From Alphaproteobacteria bacterium (GTDB lineage Bacteria; Pseudomonadota; Alphaproteobacteria; Rs-D84), in assembly GCA_015062495.1 (NCBI GenBank), contig SUUN01000002.1, positions 223,210 to 287,209 on the forward strand: a DNA stretch of 64,000 bases, written 5' to 3'. The notes under the pieces were generated by a model, which searched no databases, had not been told where the DNA came from, and saw only the letters and a list, made by a program, of their open reading frames with translations. Below are positions 44,688 through 53,953 of this stretch, piece by piece (positions within the stretch are counted from its first letter, which is position 1; each line of letters begins with the position of its first letter). Both the position numbers and the translations under genes were made by a program.

Positions 44688-46300
44688 TTTATTTTCCTTA
44701 TTTTTCTTTCAATTACAGGGATAACTGTTAATCCATCATCTGATAAATCAATTGCACGCATATATGACTCAACGGCTTTGTCAACATCGCCCGTGATTGC
44801 ATATATGTCCCCCAAGTGCTCGAACAACGAAGAACACGTTTCAGATACTTCGCCAACGCGTTCCAATACTTCCAGTGCGGCATCCACCCCTTCGCGTTGT
44901 GCAACCACAACCCCCAGTGTATCCCACGCCAGAATATCTGTTGGATTTTGCTGTACCAGCATCATTGCATAATCGTACGCATTATCCAATTCTCGGTTTT
45001 GTGCGGCCCAAATTTTTGCCTGCAAAGATATGATTTCTGCATCCATAACCAGTATTTCGGACGCGTCGCGCAAATCTTGCTGGGCTGCGTCCATATCGCC
45101 AAATGCAAAATGTATTTGTGCGCGTCCCTTGGTAAAGAATGCCCTGCCCGCGTCGTTCAGGTTTTTGTCCTTTATCGCGCGATTTATCACACGCAGTGCG
45201 GCCCGTTTATTACCATGCTGAATATGATACCCCACCAGTTTATTTACCGCCGGTACAAACAACGGGTGTTCACGCAGCGCATCCTGCAATTCGTCGATAT
45301 TTCCATTCTTTTCTACGTTGCGCAATACGCCAAACAGATAAAAAGGACTGTCCGGACTGATACGGGCAAAGTGCGCCCCGTAATCACCGCGATTATTCCA
45401 AAAATAATTCCCCAGATAATAATCAACAACACCATTTGTTTCTGCAAATTCTGGCGCGGTAATCTGGGCAAATCGCAACAACAGCATCGCCAAATCAGAA
45501 TACATCATAATCTGGGTATGCGATACATTTTGCACCAAACTGAACGCCAGTTGGTTTTTATACCCCGCATACACAGACCAATCTGGAATATTGTCGTATC
45601 CGCGCATGAACATACCGCCTGGTCGCGCGGTAAAATCATCGCGCAGTTGTGCCGCCGCGTCCGTCATATTGTGATGCGTATAGAACGACATAATGTACAA
45701 ATAATCGTTTATATTCATAAAATCTGGACTGACCGCGGCAAAGTTTTCGGCCGCCGTATCTGTGTCACCCAGTTCGGCATAAATCTGTCCCCGTACAAAC
45801 GATTTCCACGACGCATTTGTCGGCAGGCGGTCTATAAATTTAAACGTATTTGTGCGCCAATCATTTGCAATTGCCGACCAAATACGCAGCGGTGCGGCCA
45901 ATGCAGATTCGTCCGTTTTGTGCCGGTTGTGTAATTCTTTCCACATGTCATTCTGAATCAGATATGCATCATAGACCAACTGTGCCGGCATTCCCTTTTC
46001 GTTTTTTAATAAATGCGCATCAAACGGCATGCGACCGCTTAAAAAATCAGAAATATAAATTGTGTTTTGCACAATTGGATATTGTATATCGCGCAAATTC
46101 TGGGTTAAATTGTTCGCAGTATCGAAATCATTAACGTATATTGCGTGTTGTGCAGCCAAAAATGCCCCGTATTTTGTGGTGGGGAATTCATATTTTTCGC
46201 CCTGCCCCGTTGTGTGTGTTGCGTTCCAAATCGCACCACTTGTTATGGCGATGGCGGCAAATAAACTAATTGTGACAAATAAACTTTCTATTTTCTTCAT
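44684..46300 (-). CDS. TPR-repeat exported protein
   Basis: 538 residues, N-terminal signal anchor (ESLFVTISLFAAIAITSGAIW), then helical repeats: clear TPR units near the C-terminus (ALRVINRAIKDKNLNDAGRAFFTKGRAQIHFAFGDMDAAQQDL; ILAWDTLGVVVAQREGVDAALEVLERV; SSLFEHLGDIYAITGDVDKAVESYMRAI). Probably a periplasmic or membrane-anchored scaffold. It is coupled to gpsA by an ATGA junction, and divergent from rsmG (46322). Partner unknown. Confidence 0.8.
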   Translation of the reverse strand: MKKIESLFVTISLFAAIAITSGAIWNATHTTGQGEKYEFPTTKYGAFLAAQHAIYVNDFDTANNLTQNLRDIQYPIVQNTIYISDFLSGRMPFDAHLLKNEKGMPAQLVYDAYLIQNDMWKELHNRHKTDESALAAPLRIWSAIANDWRTNTFKFIDRLPTNASWKSFVRGQIYAELGDTDTAAENFAAVSPDFMNINDYLYIMSFYTHHNMTDAAAQLRDDFTARPGGMFMRGYDNIPDWSVYAGYKNQLAFSLVQNVSHTQIMMYSDLAMLLLRFAQITAPEFAETNGVVDYYLGNYFWNNRGDYGAHFARISPDSPFYLFGVLRNVEKNGNIDELQDALREHPLFVPAVNKLVGYHIQHGNKRAALRVINRAIKDKNLNDAGRAFFTKGRAQIHFAFGDMDAAQQDLRDASEILVMDAEIISLQAKIWAAQNRELDNAYDYAMMLVQQNPTDILAWDTLGVVVAQREGVDAALEVLERVGEVSETCSSLFEHLGDIYAITGDVDKAVESYMRAIDLSDDGLTVIPVIERKIRKIK

Positions 46301-46321
46301 GATTATGCTAGAATAGTACTT

Positions 46322-46882
46322 ATGAGTAATAAAGTCAAATTTGAACGATATGCAGATTTATTGCGCCAATGGTCGTCGCGCATGAATCTTGTCGCGCCCA
46401 GCACGCTAAACGACATAGAAACGCGCCACATTGCGGATTCTGCCCAATTGGCAGACGTTTTGCCACGCGATGTAAATATAATCGATTTAGGCAGTGGTGC
46501 GGGATTCCCCGGGGTTGTTTTGGCGATTCTGGGTTGGCGCGTGACGTGTATTGAATCAATTGGTAAAAAGGTTGCGTTTCTGAACGCGGTCAAGGATGAA
46601 TTAAAACTGGATAACCTGACAATTTATCATGGCCGTGTCGAAGATTATGTCCGGCATTTACCGGCAAATTCGAATGATTTTGTCTTCACTGCACGTGCGT
46701 TTGCATCCTTGACCAAGATTATGGACTATGTCGCACATACAAAATACCGGCTTTTTCTGTTAAAAGGTCGCGAAATTGCCGGGGAAATCGATGCTGCAAA
46801 AACCAAGTATGATTTTGAATATGATTTAACACCGTCCAAAACAGGTGATGGTTTTATAATTTCTGTGCGTTTTTGCCGGTAA
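46322..46882 (+). CDS. rsmG: 16S rRNA (guanine527-N7)-methyltransferase RsmG
   Basis: 186 residues. Class I SAM fold: NIIDLGSGAGFPGVVLAI (motif I), VTCIESIGKKVAFLNAV, VEDYVRHLPANSNDFVFTARAFASL, and a C-terminal FLLKGREI. Often next to mnmG and parA near the origin; here parA follows after a 225-base gap while mnmG is 15.7 kb away. Confidence 0.95.
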   Translation: MSNKVKFERYADLLRQWSSRMNLVAPSTLNDIETRHIADSAQLADVLPRDVNIIDLGSGAGFPGVVLAILGWRVTCIESIGKKVAFLNAVKDELKLDNLTIYHGRVEDYVRHLPANSNDFVFTARAFASLTKIMDYVAHTKYRLFLLKGREIAGEIDAAKTKYDFEYDLTPSKTGDGFIISVRFCR

Positions 46883-46940
46883 TTTCATATGAAATACGTG
46901 TTAAATTGTTGAAAAAACATTGTTAATTTAAAAATATTAC

Positions 46941-46968
46941 AAAAAAGCCGGCAAAAGCCGGTATTTTT
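46941..46968 (+). terminator. Terminator after rsmG
   Basis: AAAAAAGCCGGC-AAAA-GCCGGTATTTTT hairpin. Confidence 0.8.
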
Positions 46969-46988
46969 AATTGTTGAAAAGTATGCCT

Positions 46989-47004
46989 TGTTTCATGTGA
47001 AATT
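46989..47004 (+). promoter_or_regulatory. Candidate parS site
   Basis: TGTTTCATGTGAAATT matches the bacterial parS consensus TGTTTCACGTGAAACA at 13 of 16 bases, and lies 104 bases upstream of parA. A second palindrome ATTTCATATGAAAT lies at 46882-46895. ParB should bind here to nucleate the partition complex. Two TGTTGAAAA boxes (46907-46915, 46972-46980) flank it. Confidence 0.6.
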
Positions 47005-47055
47005 GTTAATAAATATTTGTTTTTATTTTGTTTTTGCGTTGTGAAATATAAACTC

Positions 47056-47082
47056 TTGACCGAATCGACCGGTTTTTATAAT
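47056..47082 (+). promoter_or_regulatory. Probable parAB promoter
   Basis: TTGACC at 47056-47061, TATAAT at 47077-47082, spacer 15 bases (short). Confidence 0.5.
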
Positions 47083-47107
47083 CTTTACATGAAACGGAAG
47101 GGGTTTT

Positions 47108-47890
47108 ATGACACATATTATTGCATTTGCGAATCAAAAGGGCGGGGTGGGTAAAACCACAACCGCTATTAATATCGGTGCATCCCTGGCGGCGATAAAA
47201 AAGCGTGTTTTACTGGTCGATTTGGATCAACAGGGTAATGCCGGAACGGGATTGGGGTTTGAACGTGCGTCACATCGCCAAAGTGTTTATGGTGTGATTA
47301 TGGGGACTGCAAACGCGGCGGATAATATTTTATCCACAGCAGTACCCGGATTACATTTGTTGCCGTCGTCCCAGGCGTTGGCCGGTGCGGATGTTGATTT
47401 GCTGGATATGCCAAACCGTGAATTTCGCCTGCGTGATGCGTTGCGGCCGATTATGGACTATTATGATTATATTCTGCTGGATTGTCCGCCGGCATTGGGG
47501 TATTTAACAATTAACGCATTAACGACGGCTGATTCTGTGATAATCCCGTTGCAGTGTGAATTTTTCGCACTCGAAGGGGTTCAGCAATTAACCGACACAA
47601 TCGATATTGTGCAAAGCAAATGGAACTCAGACTTAAAAATATTGGGCGTGTTGCTGACCATGTACGATCGTCGTTATGGCTTGACGCGTGCAGTGGACGA
47701 AGATGTGCGCAAAACGTTTGGCGATACTGTGTTTAAAACGGTTGTTCCGCGCAACGTCCGTGTGTCCGAAGCGCCGTCCCACGGCAAACCAGCGTTATTC
47801 TATGATTTTAATTCAACCGGCGCCCAGGCGTATTTACGTGTCGCGACCGAGGTTGTCGAACGAACCACAGGGGGAACAGATGGCGAATAA
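47108..47890 (+). CDS. parA: Chromosome partitioning ATPase ParA
   Basis: 260 residues, deviant Walker A FANQKGGVGKTTTAINIGASLA, YDYILLDCPPALGYLTINAL, and PLQCEFFALEGVQQL. Forms dynamic filaments or gradients that move ParB-parS. GGAAGGGG ribosome site. parB begins 11 bases before the parA stop. Confidence 0.97.
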   Translation: MTHIIAFANQKGGVGKTTTAINIGASLAAIKKRVLLVDLDQQGNAGTGLGFERASHRQSVYGVIMGTANAADNILSTAVPGLHLLPSSQALAGADVDLLDMPNREFRLRDALRPIMDYYDYILLDCPPALGYLTINALTTADSVIIPLQCEFFALEGVQQLTDTIDIVQSKWNSDLKILGVLLTMYDRRYGLTRAVDEDVRKTFGDTVFKTVVPRNVRVSEAPSHGKPALFYDFNSTGAQAYLRVATEVVERTTGGTDGE

Positions 47891-48758
47891 ATTTGGATTG
47901 GGACGTGGCTTGGCGGATATCAGTGCGTCGCGTGGCGCGATACCTGATATATCATTATTAACCCAAAATGACCGGGTTGTTGTCAAACAGATTCCATTGG
48001 CACAAATTGGTGCAAACCCAGACCAACCGCGCAAGACATTTTCTGATGCGGAATTGAATGAATTGGCGGCGTCCATTCGTGAACGGGGGGTTTTGCAACC
48101 GATTTTGTTGCGCTGTGTATCGGGGCGTCCACATATGTACGAAATTGTTGCAGGCGAACGGCGTTTTCGTGCGTCCAAGATGGCGGGGCTGACCGAAATT
48201 CCAGCGTTGGTAAAATCATTGGATGATAATAATGCGCGTGAAATTGCGTTGATTGAAAATGTTCAGCGTGAAAACCTGAACCCAATCGAAGAAGCGAACG
48301 CCTATAAAAATCTGATGGAATGTTGTGATTATGAATTGGATGATGTGTCGCGTTTAATTGGCAAATCGGCCAGTTATATTCGCAATATGTTACGCCTGAC
48401 GTCACTGCCGGAATCTGTCCAGGGGTTAGTAGAGCAGGGCGAACTGACCGCGTCCCACGCGCGTACAATTGCGGTTGCGGAAAATCCAGCCGAATTGGCG
48501 CACAAAATTATTGCGGAAAAATTATCGGTTGCTGCAACAGACCGATTGGTGAAAAACGCGCCACGCGCAAAAAATACGCGTGCGCACGCGCAAAAAACAA
48601 TTGATGCTGCGTCCGTCCGCGAAATCGAAGGCCGCATAAAAACCGCCCTGGGTGTGCCTGTGAAACTGACCGAACGTCGTGGTGGTGCGGGCACGATAAC
48701 ATTATCATTTGCCACCCGTACGCAACTGTATGAATTGGTGGACAGTTTAACCAAATAA
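47880..48758 (+). CDS. parB: Chromosome partitioning protein ParB
   Basis: 292 residues. N-terminal GLGRGLADI, ParB/Srx CTPase core with PNPDQPRKTF-like NPDQPRKTFSDAELNELAASI, GERRFRASKMAGL (motif of the CTP site), ENVQRENLNPIEEA, HTH LDDVSRLIGKSASYIRNMLRL, C-terminal dimerisation part. Binds parS and spreads. Starts after AGGGGGAACAG; a longer frame into parA is not the gene. Confidence 0.97.
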   Translation: MANKFGLGRGLADISASRGAIPDISLLTQNDRVVVKQIPLAQIGANPDQPRKTFSDAELNELAASIRERGVLQPILLRCVSGRPHMYEIVAGERRFRASKMAGLTEIPALVKSLDDNNAREIALIENVQRENLNPIEEANAYKNLMECCDYELDDVSRLIGKSASYIRNMLRLTSLPESVQGLVEQGELTASHARTIAVAENPAELAHKIIAEKLSVAATDRLVKNAPRAKNTRAHAQKTIDAASVREIEGRIKTALGVPVKLTERRGGAGTITLSFATRTQLYELVDSLTK

Positions 48759-48766
48759 AAATGTTC

Positions 48767-48796
48767 AAAAAAGCCGGCAAAAGCCGGCAATTTTTG
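48767..48796 (+). terminator. Terminator after parB
   Basis: GCCGGC-AAAA-GCCGGC stem, flanked by AAAAAA and TTTTT. Confidence 0.8.
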
Positions 48797-48833
48797 TATA
48801 TGCGACCAAATAAATAAAAATGTTGATTAATTC

Positions 48834-48854
48834 CCGGCTTTTGCCGGCTTTTTT
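48834..48854 (+). terminator. Second terminator after parB
   Basis: CCGGC-TTTT-GCCGG then CTTTTTT; a second member of the same hairpin family 45 bases on. Confidence 0.7.
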
Positions 48855-48947
48855 GATGTGTTTTTGCCTTTAATGGGATTTTAATTGAAAAACTGCAATT
48901 TTTTTTGTAGTCTGAACATACAATAAAAATCACAGGGGAAATACACA

Positions 48948-49142
48948 ATGGACGACAAAAAATTATCATTCGAAGATGCCTATAAACAACTGATGGAATT
49001 GGTAAAAAAAATGGAATCGGGCGAATTACCGTTGGCTGATTCTGTTGCCGCATACGAACAGGGTATAAAATTAAAGGCGTACTGTGAACAATTGTTAAAA
49101 GAAGCAGAATTAAAAATCGAAACCCTGAAAGTGGGCGCATAA
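48948..49142 (+). CDS. xseB: Exonuclease VII small subunit
   Basis: 64 residues: LSFEDAYKQLMELVKKMESGELPLADSVAAYEQGIKL, diagnostic of XseB. Binds XseA (not in window) to degrade single-stranded DNA. GGGGAA ribosome site. Confidence 0.95.
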   Translation: MDDKKLSFEDAYKQLMELVKKMESGELPLADSVAAYEQGIKLKAYCEQLLKEAELKIETLKVGA

Positions 49143-49167
49143 AACACAAAAATAAACGGATATTATC

Positions 49168-51678
49168 GTGGCAGACCAAGGTAAACTGACCCCCGTAATG
49201 CAACAATATGTCGACATGAAGTCTGAAAATCCAGACGCGTTGTTGATGTTTCGTTTGGGGGATTTTTATGAATCTTTTTTTGAAGACGCCCGCACAATCA
49301 GTGCGACACTGGGGCTGGTTTTAACTGCGCGTGGCACCGATGGTAACGGAAACGACATTCCGATGTGTGGTATTCCGTGGCACGCGGCGGACAACTATTT
49401 TGGTCGCCTGGTGCGTGCCGGGTACAAGGTTGCACTGGTCGAACAAATGGAAACCCCCGCCCAGGCCAAGGCCCGCGGGCACAAGTTTATTGAACGTCGT
49501 GTTGTGCGTGTTTTAACGCCTGGTACATTGACGGATGAAAATTTACTGACACCAAAAAACTCTAATTTCTTGGTTGCGATTTCGCCGATTGGTGGCGGTG
49601 CGTATGATATTGCGGGCTGTGACATTTCGACGGGTGAATTTTTTGTTGGTCAAACATCGGATGCGATTGATGACCTGGTACGAATCAACCCAGCCGAGGT
49701 TATATTCCCATTCCACACCGCCGAAGAAAAAACAATTTCCAAACTGCGCGAATTATTCAAGGCCGCACCGGTCTATGAAAAACTGTATCATCGCGCCGAC
49801 ATAGACATGGTTGTGTCGCGTGTATTTGGTGGTGCGGTTGATGCCGGTGTGGCGGCAAAAAATACAGACGGTGCGATATGCTTGCTTGCGGGATATTTAT
49901 TTAATACCCAGCGTGATGCATCAATCACATTTCGTGCGCCATATACATTCAAGTCTGGTCGGCAATTATTGATTGATTCTGCCACCTGGCGCAGTCTGGA
50001 AATCGACGCCCCGATAAACGACGGTGGCGCGTGTCTGGTTGATGTGCTGGATGAAACGCGCACGGCGGCGGGCGCGCGCAAATTGCGTGCATATCTGCGT
50101 AATTTATCGGCGGATATTGATGAAATTAACATGCGTCAATCGCACATTTCACACTTTATGTTAAACCCAGACGTCTGCGCAATGGTCCAAGATATTTTGG
50201 CAAATGTACCCGATGTTGGGCGTTGCCTGTCGCGATTACTGTCGGGGCGGGGCACACCACGCGATATGCGCAATATCACAAATTTTATAACGGTTCTGCC
50301 CCGGGCCCAGTTATTGGCATCGCGCCTGGATTCGGGATTTGCCGCACGTTTTGCCGAATTGAATACACATGGTGAACTGTGTGCCACGTTAACGCGTGCA
50401 CTGTCTGATGAACTGCCGACATTTTTCCGTGATGGTGGCGTGATTCGTGCTGGCTTTGATATAGCGTTGGATAATATGCGTGAATTGTCGAATGGCGCGC
50501 GCGAAACGATTGCTGGTCTGCAAACACAGTACATAACCCAGACAGGTATAAACACGCTGAAAATAAAATACAACAATATCCTGGGGTATTTTATAGAGGT
50601 TCCCAGTTCCCGCGCCGATATTATGATGTCGCCAGATTCGGGCTTTATCCATCGCCAGACGATGGCGGGCAACATGCGATTTACCACATCGCGCCTGATT
50701 GATTTGGATAACGATGTGCGCAGTGCCGCTGAAAAGGCTGCCGCCATCGAAGATGAAATCGTAAAACAATTCATAGAACGTATTCGCGATATTGCAGACG
50801 ACCTGTTGTCGGCGGCGGATTTATTGGCGGATGCGGATGTGTGGACGGCATTAACGCACGTTGCAGACAAATATTCCTGGACACGTCCCGTCATGACGGA
50901 CGATTGTGCGTTTGATATTGTCGGTGGTCGCCACCCTGTGATTGAATCCGTGCTGCGTGCGCGTGGTGATAACTTTGTAAAAAATGATTGTAATTTAAAT
51001 GTGCACGCAATTGCATTGCTAACAGGGCCGAATATGGCGGGTAAATCAACGTATCTGCGCCAAAATGCATTGATTGTGGTGTTGGCGCACCTGGGGTCAT
51101 ATGTGCCGGCAACCCGCGCGACCATTGGTATTTGTGACCAGTTATTCAGTCGCGTTGGCGCATCAGACAACCTGGCGGCGGGCCAGTCTACATTTATGGT
51201 GGAAATGAGCGAGACTGCCAACATCCTGAACCGTGCGACAAACCGTTCGTTTATCATATTTGACGAAATAGGGCGGGGCACTGCGACATACGACGGTATG
51301 GCAATTGCCCAGGCGGTTCTGGAATACCTGGACGCGATGTGTCCGCGCACATTATTTGCGACGCACTATCATGAATTAACCGCACTAAGTATGGATAACG
51401 TTTCGTGTTTGACGATTGATGTGCGCGAACATAACGATGAAATTATATTTATGCATAAAATTGTTGCGGGTGTTGCGAACCGGTCGTATGGTATTCATGT
51501 GGCGCGCATGGCGGGCATGCCAAAATCTGTGATTGCGCGCGCCGAATGTGTGTTGTCTGCATTGGAATCGCACGAACCTGTGCAAGCCTCTCAGACGTGT
51601 GCGCCAAAACCCGCGCCCAGCACAAAAAAACAAAGTGTGTCGGATAATGTGTCCCCGCAATTAAGTTTATTTGGATAG
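49168..51678 (+). CDS. mutS: DNA mismatch repair protein MutS
   Basis: 836 residues. GTG start. Mismatch-binding domain with LLMFRLGDFYESFFEDA (the Phe-x-Glu region), connector, lever and clamp, then ATPase: Walker A LLTGPNMAGKSTYLRQNALI, MVEMSETANIL, FIIFDEIGRGTATYDGMAIA (Walker B), ATHYHEL. The C-terminus ends PQLSLFG, the beta-clamp-binding-like QLSLF motif. Scans for mismatches. Confidence 0.97.
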   Translation: MADQGKLTPVMQQYVDMKSENPDALLMFRLGDFYESFFEDARTISATLGLVLTARGTDGNGNDIPMCGIPWHAADNYFGRLVRAGYKVALVEQMETPAQAKARGHKFIERRVVRVLTPGTLTDENLLTPKNSNFLVAISPIGGGAYDIAGCDISTGEFFVGQTSDAIDDLVRINPAEVIFPFHTAEEKTISKLRELFKAAPVYEKLYHRADIDMVVSRVFGGAVDAGVAAKNTDGAICLLAGYLFNTQRDASITFRAPYTFKSGRQLLIDSATWRSLEIDAPINDGGACLVDVLDETRTAAGARKLRAYLRNLSADIDEINMRQSHISHFMLNPDVCAMVQDILANVPDVGRCLSRLLSGRGTPRDMRNITNFITVLPRAQLLASRLDSGFAARFAELNTHGELCATLTRALSDELPTFFRDGGVIRAGFDIALDNMRELSNGARETIAGLQTQYITQTGINTLKIKYNNILGYFIEVPSSRADIMMSPDSGFIHRQTMAGNMRFTTSRLIDLDNDVRSAAEKAAAIEDEIVKQFIERIRDIADDLLSAADLLADADVWTALTHVADKYSWTRPVMTDDCAFDIVGGRHPVIESVLRARGDNFVKNDCNLNVHAIALLTGPNMAGKSTYLRQNALIVVLAHLGSYVPATRATIGICDQLFSRVGASDNLAAGQSTFMVEMSETANILNRATNRSFIIFDEIGRGTATYDGMAIAQAVLEYLDAMCPRTLFATHYHELTALSMDNVSCLTIDVREHNDEIIFMHKIVAGVANRSYGIHVARMAGMPKSVIARAECVLSALESHEPVQASQTCAPKPAPSTKKQSVSDNVSPQLSLFG

Positions 51679-51681
51679 GTC

Positions 51682-52557
51682 ATGTCGCAATCTGGCTGGA
51701 TAATCTTAGACAAAGATTCAGGGCTGTTTTCACGAACGGCGGGCGGTCGCATTGCGCGCATGTTGGGAACGAAAAAGTTTGGACATATTGGCACACTAGA
51801 TCCCATGGCCACGGGTGTATTGCCGATTGCGATTGGCGACGCAACTAAAATGATACCCTTTGTCGAAGAAATGGGCAATCATACCAAGGAATACCTGTTT
51901 TCATGTGTGTTTGGCTTTGAAACAGACACGTTGGACATTACCGGCACAGAAATCGCACGCAATGATATTGTCCCAAGCGAAACCGCCATTCGCGCTGTTT
52001 TGCCAAATTTCATTGGGCATATTTCGCAGATTCCACCAATTTATTCGGCGGTGCATGTGGACGGCGCGCGTGCATACGAATTGGCACGTCGGGGACGGGC
52101 GGTTAAAATCCCTGCGCGTGATGTTGAAATATTTGCGCTGGAATTGACTGGTATTTGCAATGGTTCGTGGCATTTTCGCATGCGTTGTTCGCCCGGCACA
52201 TACGTGCGGTCTGTTGCACGTGACATTGCGAAAATGTGCGGATGCCTGGCGACGGTCGATATGATACGTCGTACCCAGACCAACGGATTTGATATAAAAG
52301 ATGCCGTAAAACTTGATTTTTTGGAAAAAGTATTTAATAATAGTGGAAATTTAGGCGAAAACCTAAAACCGACGGACTTTGGACTGGGGGACATTCCGGT
52401 TTTAAGTCTTGTCTGTAAAGACGCTGATTTTTATCGAAGCGGCGGCTTTATCGAAACGGGCGCAGATAACGGTCTGTATCGTATTTATTCTGATAAGAAC
52501 TTTATTGGAATTGGTGTGGTATCAGATGGCGTTTTGCGACCAAAACGAACAATATAA
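51682..52557 (+). CDS. truB: tRNA pseudouridine55 synthase TruB
   Basis: 291 residues. GWIILDKDSGLFS, FGHIGTLDPMATGVLPIAIG (catalytic Asp), YSFD-like GFETDTLDITG, RCSPGTYVRSVARDI. Modifies U55 in the T loop. 3 bases after mutS, 19 before rpsO; the truB-rpsO order is conserved in bacteria. Confidence 0.96.
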   Translation: MSQSGWIILDKDSGLFSRTAGGRIARMLGTKKFGHIGTLDPMATGVLPIAIGDATKMIPFVEEMGNHTKEYLFSCVFGFETDTLDITGTEIARNDIVPSETAIRAVLPNFIGHISQIPPIYSAVHVDGARAYELARRGRAVKIPARDVEIFALELTGICNGSWHFRMRCSPGTYVRSVARDIAKMCGCLATVDMIRRTQTNGFDIKDAVKLDFLEKVFNNSGNLGENLKPTDFGLGDIPVLSLVCKDADFYRSGGFIETGADNGLYRIYSDKNFIGIGVVSDGVLRPKRTI

Positions 52558-52576
52558 AAAATAAAAGGAAAACATA

Positions 52577-52849
52577 ATGTCCGTAACAAAAGCAAAAAAA
52601 TCTGAATTGATTCAGGAATACAAAGTGTCTGACGTTGACAACGGCGGTTCTGTTGAATCCCAGGTTGCAGTTTTGACAGAACGCATTCGCAACTTGACCG
52701 AACATATGAAGGCTAATCACAAAGACAATCATTCAAAACGTGGTTTGTTGTTGATGGTTAACCGCCGCAAGAAATTGTTGGCATATATCAAGAAGCGTAA
52801 TGCATCTGACTACGAAGCCCTGATTAAGAAATTAGGTCTGCGTAAATAA
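52577..52849 (+). CDS. rpsO: 30S ribosomal protein S15
   Basis: 90 residues, [52 protein letters not shown], full-length S15. AAAGGA ribosome site. Followed by a strong terminator. Confidence 0.98.
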   Translation: MSVTKAKKSELIQEYKVSDVDNGGSVESQVAVLTERIRNLTEHMKANHKDNHSKRGLLLMVNRRKKLLAYIKKRNASDYEALIKKLGLRK

Positions 52850-52851
52850 TA

Positions 52852-52879
52852 AAATCCCGCAATCGCGGGATTTTTTTTT
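52852..52879 (+). terminator. Terminator after rpsO
   Basis: AAATCCCGC-AATC-GCGGGATTTTTTTTT. Confidence 0.9.
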
Positions 52880-52913
52880 GAGATATGAGCCAGAAACGCT
52901 TTGCTAAATAAAG

Positions 52914-52939
52914 AAATCCCCCAATCGGGGGATTTTTTA
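52914..52939 (-). terminator. Terminator after rpsT
   Basis: AATCCCCC-AATC-GGGGGATT hairpin, 2 bases from the rpsT stop. Confidence 0.85.
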
Positions 52940-52940
52940 T

Positions 52941-53201
52941 TTATGCCATTTTGGAAACTTTCTTAGCCAATCTTGAAATCTTGCGCGCTGCGCGTTTCTT
53001 TGGCATGATTTTGCCGGCTGATTTCATGATTTTGCTTTCTGCATTGCGGGCCGCTGTTGTTGCCGCCGCTTTGTCGCCCGATTCAATTGCAACCAATGCT
53101 TTCTTAGTCGCGGTCTTAACAACGCTGCGACGTGATGTGTTAATTGCATTTTTCTTGGCAGTTACCAAAATTCTTTTTTCTGATGACTTATGATTTGCCA
53201 C
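52941..53201 (-). CDS. rpsT: 30S ribosomal protein S20
   Basis: 86 residues, GTG start (MANHKSSEKRILVTAKKNAINTSRRS...), Ala/Lys-rich helices ending ARKISRLAKKVSKMA. AAGGA 8 bases upstream. Single gene, convergent with rpsO. Confidence 0.95.
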   Translation of the reverse strand: MANHKSSEKRILVTAKKNAINTSRRSVVKTATKKALVAIESGDKAAATTAARNAESKIMKSAGKIMPKKRAARKISRLAKKVSKMA

Positions 53202-53274
53202 GTTATTTTCCTTTTATTTTTGTTTTGATTTTGGTATTTTATAACAAACAAACACAAAATCAAGGAAAAATAAC

Positions 53275-53862
53275 ATGATGTATTTAATTGGTATTATTGT
53301 TTCATATTTATTGGGGTCAATTCCCATGGGGTTGTTGTTGACGCGCCTGGCGGGCAAGGGCGACCTGCGCCGCGTCGGCAGTGGTAATATCGGCGCAACA
53401 AATGTAATGCGTGTTGGTGGTCTGCGTATGGCGGGTCTGGTTTGGATTCTTGACATGGCCAAGGCGGCCGCCGCCGTATTCATCGGTAAATATATCGCAG
53501 GCGATGCATTTGGTGCGTGGTGTGGTTTTGCGGCGATTGTCGGACATTGTTATCCGGTTTGGCTAAAATTCAAAGGGGGCAAGGGGATATCATCCCTGTT
53601 CGGCACGCTGTTGGCGGTCAGTCCTGTGTCCTTTGTGGTGTGTGGTATTGAATGGTTGTTGGTCGCACTAACGTCCGGGATATCATCTTTGGGTGCGGTA
53701 ATTGTATTTTGTTTGATTCCGATTTTAGGATTTGCGATTAACACACATGTTGGTTTTGCATTTCTGGCCATTGGTCTGTTGTGCATGTGGCGACATCGTG
53801 AAAATATCAAGCGTTTGCTGTCAGGTACAGAATCCAAGATTGAATGGAAATGGAAAAAATAA
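53275..53862 (+). CDS. plsY: Glycerol-3-phosphate acyltransferase PlsY
   Basis: 195 residues, five or so spans. GSIPMGLLLTRLAGKGDLRRVGSGNIGATNVMRVGG (motif 1), GHCYPVWLKFKGGKGISSLFGTLLA (motif 2), and a last motif near HRENIKRLLSGTE (motif 3). Uses acyl phosphate to make lysophosphatidate. Confidence 0.96.
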   Translation: MMYLIGIIVSYLLGSIPMGLLLTRLAGKGDLRRVGSGNIGATNVMRVGGLRMAGLVWILDMAKAAAAVFIGKYIAGDAFGAWCGFAAIVGHCYPVWLKFKGGKGISSLFGTLLAVSPVSFVVCGIEWLLVALTSGISSLGAVIVFCLIPILGFAINTHVGFAFLAIGLLCMWRHRENIKRLLSGTESKIEWKWKK

Positions 53863-53863
53863 G

Positions 53864-53889
53864 AAAAACGGGGCGCGTCCCCGTTTTTT
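53864..53889 (+). terminator. Terminator after plsY
   Basis: AAAAACGGGG-CGCG-TCCCCGTTTTTT hairpin. Confidence 0.85.
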
Positions 53890-53953
53890 GTTGTTTTTTG
53901 ACGCATTTTGTGATATAATACATTCCAAAGATTATATACAGGGGAAAGGGAAT

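Noticed and set aside
44816-45934. A 372-codon frame opposite the TPR gene
   Set aside because: It lies wholly antisense to a well-supported repeat protein, and its translation (many Ile/Arg/Gln/His runs) has no protein-like motifs.
50136-51350. A 404-codon frame opposite mutS
   Set aside because: Antisense to clear MutS motifs; Ser/Arg-rich translation typical of a shadow frame.
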